6,594 nt of DNA from Thiosocius sp049669185 (GTDB taxonomy: Bacteria; Pseudomonadota; Gammaproteobacteria; Chromatiales; Chromatiaceae). The DNA lies in NCBI GenBank assembly GCA_049669185.1, contig JBATKF010000095.1, positions 1 to 6,594 on the forward strand. The letters are read 5' to 3'. The notes beneath the pieces were generated by a model, which searched no databases, was not told the origin of the DNA, and was given only the letters and a program-made list of their open reading frames with translations. This document shows positions 5,334 to 6,594 of the stretch, piece after piece (the stretch's first letter is position 1; each line of letters starts with the position of its first letter). The translations under genes were made by a program, and so were the position numbers.

Positions 5334-5906
5334 GCACGGGCGCTGCGCGATCATCTGGGCATAATTGCGGAATCCCCGAGCGGTATCACCGACGCGTCCC
5401 TCGTCGCGGTAGAAGCGCAGGATAAGTCCGGGGAAGAGGCGCAGGAGCTCATTGGTCTCGAGCCTGAAACGGGCCGTGGACGGTCCGTCGTCATCGACGC
5501 GCTCGCGGGTGAAGGTCTGATAGAACAGCAGGCCGCCCGGTCTCAGTGCATCGGAGATGTGCGGGCACAAGGCCCGCTCGAGAAAATGCCCTACGCAGAT
5601 GACATCGAACCGATCGGCCGGCGGGGGGTGCGTTTTGACATCGCGCGCCTCGGCCGCCAGATCCAGGCCGCCGGCGGACGCCGCCAGCGCAGCGACCGCA
5701 ACCGGTGACAGATCCCAGGCCGACACCTGCAGCCCGCGCCGGGCGAGATACAGCGCACTGCCGCCCAGCCCACAGGCGAGATCGAGCGCCCTCCCGCGCT
5801 CGGGCAGCAGATGCGAGTTCTCCGTCAGCACCGCGATCGGCGGTGGTGTCTCGAGCGCATCCGCATAGCGGCGGTCCCATTTCTCACGCGGATCTTCGGT
5901 GCCCAT
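5331..5906 (-). CDS. Class I SAM-dependent methyltransferase (TehB-like)
   Basis: The 191-aa protein opens with EKWDRRYADA, usual for small TehB-like methyltransferases. Motif I is LDLACGLGGSALYLARRG (41-58, binds S-adenosylmethionine), motif II is VSAWDLSP (61-68, acidic Asp65), then ARDV (87-90), the post-motif strand DRFDVICVGHFLER (98-111) and LRPGGLL (121-127). QTFTRERV (130-137) followed by RFRLETNELLRLFPG (146-160) is typical of the C-terminal half. There is no signal or membrane segment; it acts in the cytosol. The methyl acceptor cannot be told from sequence. ATG at 5906 has only a weak ribosome site. It lies 30 bases downstream of the sugar-kinase stop on the same strand, so the two are probably one operon, with no clear biochemical link. 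Confidence 0.87.
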   Translation of the reverse strand: MGTEDPREKWDRRYADALETPPPIAVLTENSHLLPERGRALDLACGLGGSALYLARRGLQVSAWDLSPVAVAALAASAGGLDLAAEARDVKTHPPPADRFDVICVGHFLERALCPHISDALRPGGLLFYQTFTRERVDDDGPSTARFRLETNELLRLFPGLILRFYRDEGRVGDTARGFRNYAQMIAQRPC

Positions 5907-5936
5907 CCGGCTCAGGATAATCGCATTTCGGCTAGC

Positions 5937-6594
5937 TCAGGCCACGGCCGACGCGCTTTCCGGTCTCTCGGACGGCATCCGGCTAAGGATCTGATAGGCC
6001 TCGACCAGCGCGCCATCGCCCCCGACGTTGCCGGGAAAGATCACCACCGGCAGGCGCGGGTAGCGTGGGTGATCCTCGGGACAGACGACAACCGAACAGC
6101 CGGCAAGAATCTGGCCCATGACCCGCGCCGTGCGCAGCGCCAAACCGGTACTAAGGGTGTCGTTGGACGTGATCCCGCCCTTGCTGATCAGGAAACCCGT
6201 CTCGGGCGGCAGGTTACGCACCAGCCGCATCAAGAAGCCGGAGACGCGCTCACCGAAGGCCAGGCGGTCGGCGGTCGTCTCGAACTGGCGCTCGCCACGG
6301 CTCGTGTACAACACGACGCCCTGGCCGGCCTGCTGGGCCTCGACCATCTGCCGCAGCAGCTCGGCGTACAGACCCTCCTCGTCGCGCACGAGCAAGTCCA
6401 GATCGACATGCAGCGGCTGCACGTCCGTCTGCTCCATCAAATGTTTGAGCTGTCGGCTGGTCTTGTCGACATGCGATCCTACCAGCACTACCCCCGGCCG
6501 GCCGTCACGCACCAGCCGCGACATGTCCGCGGCCGCCACCGGCTGCGGCGGCAGACCCGCAAACGCGGTCAGCAGGCTCGCTGCGCTCCGGAAC
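5937..6594 (-). CDS. Four-carbon acid sugar kinase (OtnK/YgbK, DUF1537), C-terminal part
   Basis: The frame is open to the right edge and no plausible start is seen inside, so 218 residues of the C-terminus are present and the N-terminal substrate domain is outside. The family phosphorylates C4 sugar acids such as erythronate or threonate with ATP. Visible signatures are FRSAASLLTAFAGLPPQP (residues 1-18), VVLVGSHVDKTSRQL (35-49), GVVLYTSRGERQ (about 92-103), the nucleotide-binding GFLISKGGITSNDTLSTGL (133-151), and VVIFPGNVGGDGALVEAYQI (183-202). These fit the C-terminal NBD of DUF1537 proteins, particularly the long KGGITSND subgroup. It ends in a short Ala/Ser/Glu tail. It precedes the methyltransferase by 30 bases. 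The actual substrate is unknown; partners such as a dehydrogenase or aldolase would lie to the right. Confidence 0.88.
   Translation of the reverse strand, partial: FRSAASLLTAFAGLPPQPVAAADMSRLVRDGRPGVVLVGSHVDKTSRQLKHLMEQTDVQPLHVDLDLLVRDEEGLYAELLRQMVEAQQAGQGVVLYTSRGERQFETTADRLAFGERVSGFLMRLVRNLPPETGFLISKGGITSNDTLSTGLALRTARVMGQILAGCSVVVCPEDHPRYPRLPVVIFPGNVGGDGALVEAYQILSRMPSERPESASAVA

Noticed and set aside
5232..5708. 158-aa plus-strand frame across the convergent gene ends
   Set aside because: It overlaps both the amidase end and the methyltransferase, which have strong motifs; the product has no pattern.
1..6594. tRNA, rRNA, CRISPR array, IS element or toxin-antitoxin pair
   Set aside because: I looked on both strands for a T-arm TTCGANTCC, regularly spaced repeats, terminal inverted repeats with a transposase, and paired small genes, and found none.

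Overview
The window is GC-rich chromosomal DNA that looks gammaproteobacterial. The main reasons are a DUF2959-type lipoprotein, an ExeA/GspA-type secretion ATPase, a DUF2934 protein and an NTAQ1-type amidase. I cannot name the genus. Genes are well packed, mostly with AUG starts. Nothing looks like a phage, transposase, CRISPR array, rRNA or tRNA gene.

Layout. (1) Positions 1-1512, minus strand: an ExeA/GspA/XrtA-associated-type AAA+ ATPase. It has a proline-rich linker, one membrane segment and the start of a periplasmic part, and its C-terminus runs off the left edge. (2) Positions 1717-2181, minus strand: a conserved protein of unknown function. (3) Positions 2182-2506: a partly AT-rich divergent intergenic region. 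(4) Positions 2507-3259, plus strand: an exported redoxin (thioredoxin-fold) protein, very probably starting at TTG. (5) Positions 3309-3956, plus strand: a DUF2959 outer-membrane lipoprotein rich in helix. (6) Positions 3969-4340, minus strand and convergent with it: a small protein with a histone-H1-like Lys/Ala/Thr tail joined to a DUF2934 domain. (7) Positions 4341-4747: about 400 bases without a convincing gene, holding a perfect 7-bp hairpin palindrome and a REP-like GC hairpin. (8) Positions 4748-5314, plus strand: a protein N-terminal glutamine amidohydrolase (NTAQ1 family) with the Cys-His-Asp triad visible. (9) Positions 5331-5906, minus strand: a class I SAM methyltransferase. (10) Positions 5937-6594, minus strand: the C-terminal part of a four-carbon acid sugar kinase (OtnK/YgbK, DUF1537), whose 5' end lies beyond the right edge. 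It sits 30 bases upstream of the methyltransferase and is probably co-transcribed with it.

The genes do not form one obvious pathway; this looks like an ordinary mixed chromosomal stretch with several little-studied families. I see no clear new multi-gene system. The best leads are the bacterial NTAQ1-type amidase, which implies N-terminal Gln to Glu conversion feeding a Glu-recognising N-degron branch; the H1-like/DUF2934 fusion; and the conserved unknown at 1717-2181.
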